Shown here one piece after another: positions 62,901 through 64,000 of a stretch of DNA of 64,000 nt. Both the position numbers and the translations under genes were made by a program. This stretch comes from Salegentibacter tibetensis (GTDB lineage Bacteria; Bacteroidota; Bacteroidia; Flavobacteriales; Flavobacteriaceae). Every line of letters starts with the position of its first letter. The first letter of the stretch is position 1. The notes beneath the pieces were generated by a model that did no database searches, had not been told where the DNA came from, and worked only from the letters and a program-made list of their open reading frames with translations. The stretch is taken from the NCBI RefSeq assembly GCF_020164485.1, contig NZ_JAIQZA010000015.1, forward strand, positions 1-64,000, in the 5' to 3' direction.

Positions 62901-63546
62901 GCAGGGAAACTAAAATGGTTTTTCCGTGAGCATCTTTTATATCGTCTTTAAATTCAGCAAAAAATCGCTCTCTCGATTTAATATCGCATTTAGAGTTCAT
63001 ATTGGGGTGGTCGTCCCAGTTTTCTAAATACCACTGGGTATCTACAGTAACCAGAATAAGGTCATCGGTGATATCTTTTTGTTCTATGGGGCAACCATCG
63101 TCTGGCCAAACTTCTACATTAGACTGATTATCCTGGAGAAATGATTCCAGGTCGTCTATTCGGTTCTGGCCGCCTTTGGTCCATTCGTTTTTTCCCGGGG
63201 TAAACACAACTTTCCCGTTAAATCCCTGAATTACATCTAGAAGGTTCTTTTTAAGAAACTGCTTTTGGGCTTCCCGCTCGGTATCATTTTTTGGAAATCC
63301 TTGAGACGGAAGAAAATTACCGGGAACCAGCAGGGTCGCTTCTTTATCATTTTTAGAAGACTCAACTATAGCTTTTAGTAATTTTCGACTTTCCCCGGTA
63401 AGGTTGTTTCCTATATTACCGGCAACATAAAAAGTATGTTCCAGTGATTTAGGATTTTTTTCACCGGGAATAACCTGCGCACTTGCAGGGAATCCAGTAA
63501 GTAAAAAAATAAGTGTGACTTTAAAAAATATATTAATATTCTCCAT
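59959..63546 (-). CDS. Outer-membrane protein with degenerate metallophosphatase, kinase-like and Omp85-like domains
   Basis: The 1195 residues have signal MENINIFFKVTLIFLLTGFP followed by ASAQ. Residues 35-330 follow the metallophosphoesterase plan of related outer-membrane proteins, but the metal sites look lost: VAGNIGN (family GDxGN), VPGNF (GDN), TPGKNEW (GNHDW) and SGLDGN (GHxHN). Residues about 410-620 hold kinase-like motifs: RAMRKS (K437), LIGDWDRHFDQW (D577, H579) and PRDRDFAF (D603, D605). Residues 850-1195 form a BamA/TamA-type barrel with TRGFEAEITTGY and final FSFNFKF. Single gene, 280-nt empty gap downstream. Confidence 0.75.
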   Translation of the reverse strand: MENINIFFKVTLIFLLTGFPASAQVIPGEKNPKSLEHTFYVAGNIGNNLTGESRKLLKAIVESSKNDKEATLLVPGNFLPSQGFPKNDTEREAQKQFLKKNLLDVIQGFNGKVVFTPGKNEWTKGGQNRIDDLESFLQDNQSNVEVWPDDGCPIEQKDITDDLILVTVDTQWYLENWDDHPNMNSKCDIKSRERFFAEFKDDIKDAHGKTILVSLQHPVMSNSKRSFIEKIGGFSPQDYQNKEHSYLRGRLETLASQFDNVIFASGLDGNLQYLEDDGIPQIISGSAGKKKKLKIRKYGHFGSTKTGYAKLKLYKNNETLIEFFEIESSENPVFSKTIKSDEASWNEIDFKTKEEIGDTISASIYTEEETDKSGFYKSIFGDFYRDVYSKKIKAPVLFLDTLEGNLEPLKEGGGMQSRSLRFIGEDKHEFTIRAMRKSAARFLQATAIKDHYIKDYVENTVAQRYAMDLFTSAHPYARYSLKHLNDLLNIYAGKPEIFYVPKQRALGLNNDEYGDELYMFEAHVGDENKEFERFGSPEDILSTTDLLEELRESKDAVPDEKEFIKNRLVDMLIGDWDRHFDQWRWAEHSQPDGTKLYKPIPRDRDFAFPNYDGFIPDLVKLGLPMLRKMETYSGNVNNVKWFNLSGYPLDQRLLKTSDWEDWKKQVSFIQSQLTDEEIETAFKALPEAAQDESIEKIKTSLKARRDNLRDIAERYYKYLQKFQVLTGTEEDDIFNIERKENGITEIVMINEDGKEIFKNSYNSEATDEIWIYGLDGEDTFKVTGEGNKPLRINVIGGGENDIYDFDNTRKIKIYDHKSKENTIKNPKSRRWLVDAYDINTFDPDKRKRSENKIMPQADYNGDEGLSLGLMDIYTTYGLANNPFSIQHTFKASYFFATNGFEIGYRGEFAHIFYNWNLGIEARYTSPNFAINYFGEGINSENLRDSFGRDYNRVLIEQWEIAPSLIWRGRAGGSFYAKPMVQSRNVSFQEDKFIADAFSEDNDLFNQQLYAGAEVNYRYENRDNPSYPTRGFEAEITTGYKTNIDGHNNEFAYVSPLLAIDYPLHESGIAVLATKVGGKAIIGDNYEYYDGAILGGNENLRAYRWERFNGKQSFFHSTDLRVGVSRFKTNFIPLQIGVSAGFDYGRVWAEDSNSDKWRNNYGGSIWINGFSAITANTGYYYGDDGGRLTFSFNFKF

Positions 63547-63671
63547 AAATGCGCAAATGGAAATAAATTGAACTAAACTTCAAATTTTTCAAAAAAATGC
63601 CGTTTAGCCATAGCTTTTAACGCATTATAACACTTGGTTTTAGTAAGTCTTTAACTTTAGAAGAGCCCGAA

Positions 63672-64000
63672 TTAATTCAAATTTCTTCGTTCAATAAAAA
63701 AGCGTTTTAGTAATGTGGAAGCTTCTTTTGCAAGTATGCCAGATTTCACTTCGGTTTTTGGGTGAAGTTTTGCTCCTATTTTTCGGTAGCCGCGTTGTTC
63801 ATCTTCCGCAGCAAAAATGAGTTTCGAAACCTGGCTCCAGTATAAGGCGCCGGCACACATTTGGCAGGGTTCAAGGCTCACGTACATGCTGCAACCTTTT
63901 AAGTATTTTCCGCCAAGGAAACTGGCCGCCGCGGTTATGGCCTGCATTTCGGCGTGAGCGGTTACATCGTTAAGGGTTTCAGTTAGGTTATGGCCACGGG
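63672..64000 (-). CDS. tadA: tRNA-specific adenosine deaminase/nucleoside deaminase (5' end outside)
   Basis: The visible C-terminal 109 residues contain GHNLTETLNDVTAHAEMQAI with the HAE zinc/catalytic motif, and SLEPCQMCAGALYWSQV with the PCxxC zinc ligands, diagnostic of the TadA/GuaD deaminase fold. The likely role is A34-to-I editing of tRNA-Arg(ACG), though a guanine deaminase role is not excluded. The frame is open to the right edge, so the gene is truncated by the window. Confidence 0.88.
   Translation of the reverse strand, partial: RGHNLTETLNDVTAHAEMQAITAAASFLGGKYLKGCSMYVSLEPCQMCAGALYWSQVSKLIFAAEDEQRGYRKIGAKLHPKTEVKSGILAKEASTLLKRFFIERRNLN

Overview
This 64 kb window comes from an AT-rich Bacteroidota chromosome, most likely a marine member of the Flavobacteriaceae (Gramella/Salegentibacter/Zunongwangia-like; genus not provable here). 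The evidence is the Bacteroidota promoter signature (TAnnTTTG -7 boxes, sometimes with TTG near -33), lipoprotein signals, TonB-dependent receptors with an N-terminal carboxypeptidase-regulatory domain, a GH97 glucosidase, a PnuT thiamine transporter under a TPP riboswitch and a PepSY/DUF4374 iron-uptake operon.

Layout. 1-25.2 kb is ordinary core chromosome: cvpA, pheS, gpsA, a BON-LysM protein, the yicC-gmk-nadD operon, a YheT-like hydrolase, a thioesterase, an EamA transporter with an ArsC-like protein and a DUF3298-type lipoprotein, a cystathionine gamma-synthase/lyase, lipoproteins, an S9 peptidase with a class V aminotransferase, an M28 peptidase and a DUF1028 protein. Intergenic inverted-repeat elements, three of which share a TCGTCATCCTGAACTTG-type core, sit only between convergent genes (111-180, 16556-16750, 22141-22581, and a related-looking hairpin at 6640-6773).

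25.3-44.4 kb is a genomic island of about 19 kb inserted in the 3' end of tRNA-Arg(CCU). A 22-bp copy of the tRNA 3' end marks the right junction, and the tRNA's probable native terminator now lies beyond it. The island starts with an IntDOT-like tyrosine recombinase and carries iron-uptake genes. One is a xusABC-like operon (TonB receptor, DUF4374 lipoprotein, PepSY membrane protein). The other is an opposing block with a siderophore-type TonB receptor, a PepSY protein, feoA, feoB and a Cys-rich Feo-associated peptide, plus a frameshifted second PepSY gene. The three iron promoters share a 19-bp palindromic operator, ATTTAGACTAATTCTAAAT-like, present twice at xusA. This looks like a single iron regulon carried on the island. 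Between integrase and xusA lies a fossil: a decayed metE preceded by the 3' half of a cobalamin riboswitch, cut off exactly where the xusA control region begins. The middle of the island (33.0-36.6 kb) holds an HTH gene pair and several gene remnants.

44.4-64 kb returns to chromosome: a GAF histidine kinase next to a decayed kinase/response-regulator pair, the TPP riboswitch with pnuT and an acyl-CoA-dehydrogenase-like gene, a secreted Gfo/Idh/MocA protein, GH97, a VOC protein, a short-chain fatty acid transporter, a six-hairpin glycosidase-like protein, a hemerythrin, a polytopic membrane protein, a 1195-residue outer-membrane protein whose metallophosphatase domain has lost its active site and which also carries a kinase-like motif, and the start-truncated tadA at the right edge.

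All family assignments are from reading the sequence and family knowledge; no database search was possible.
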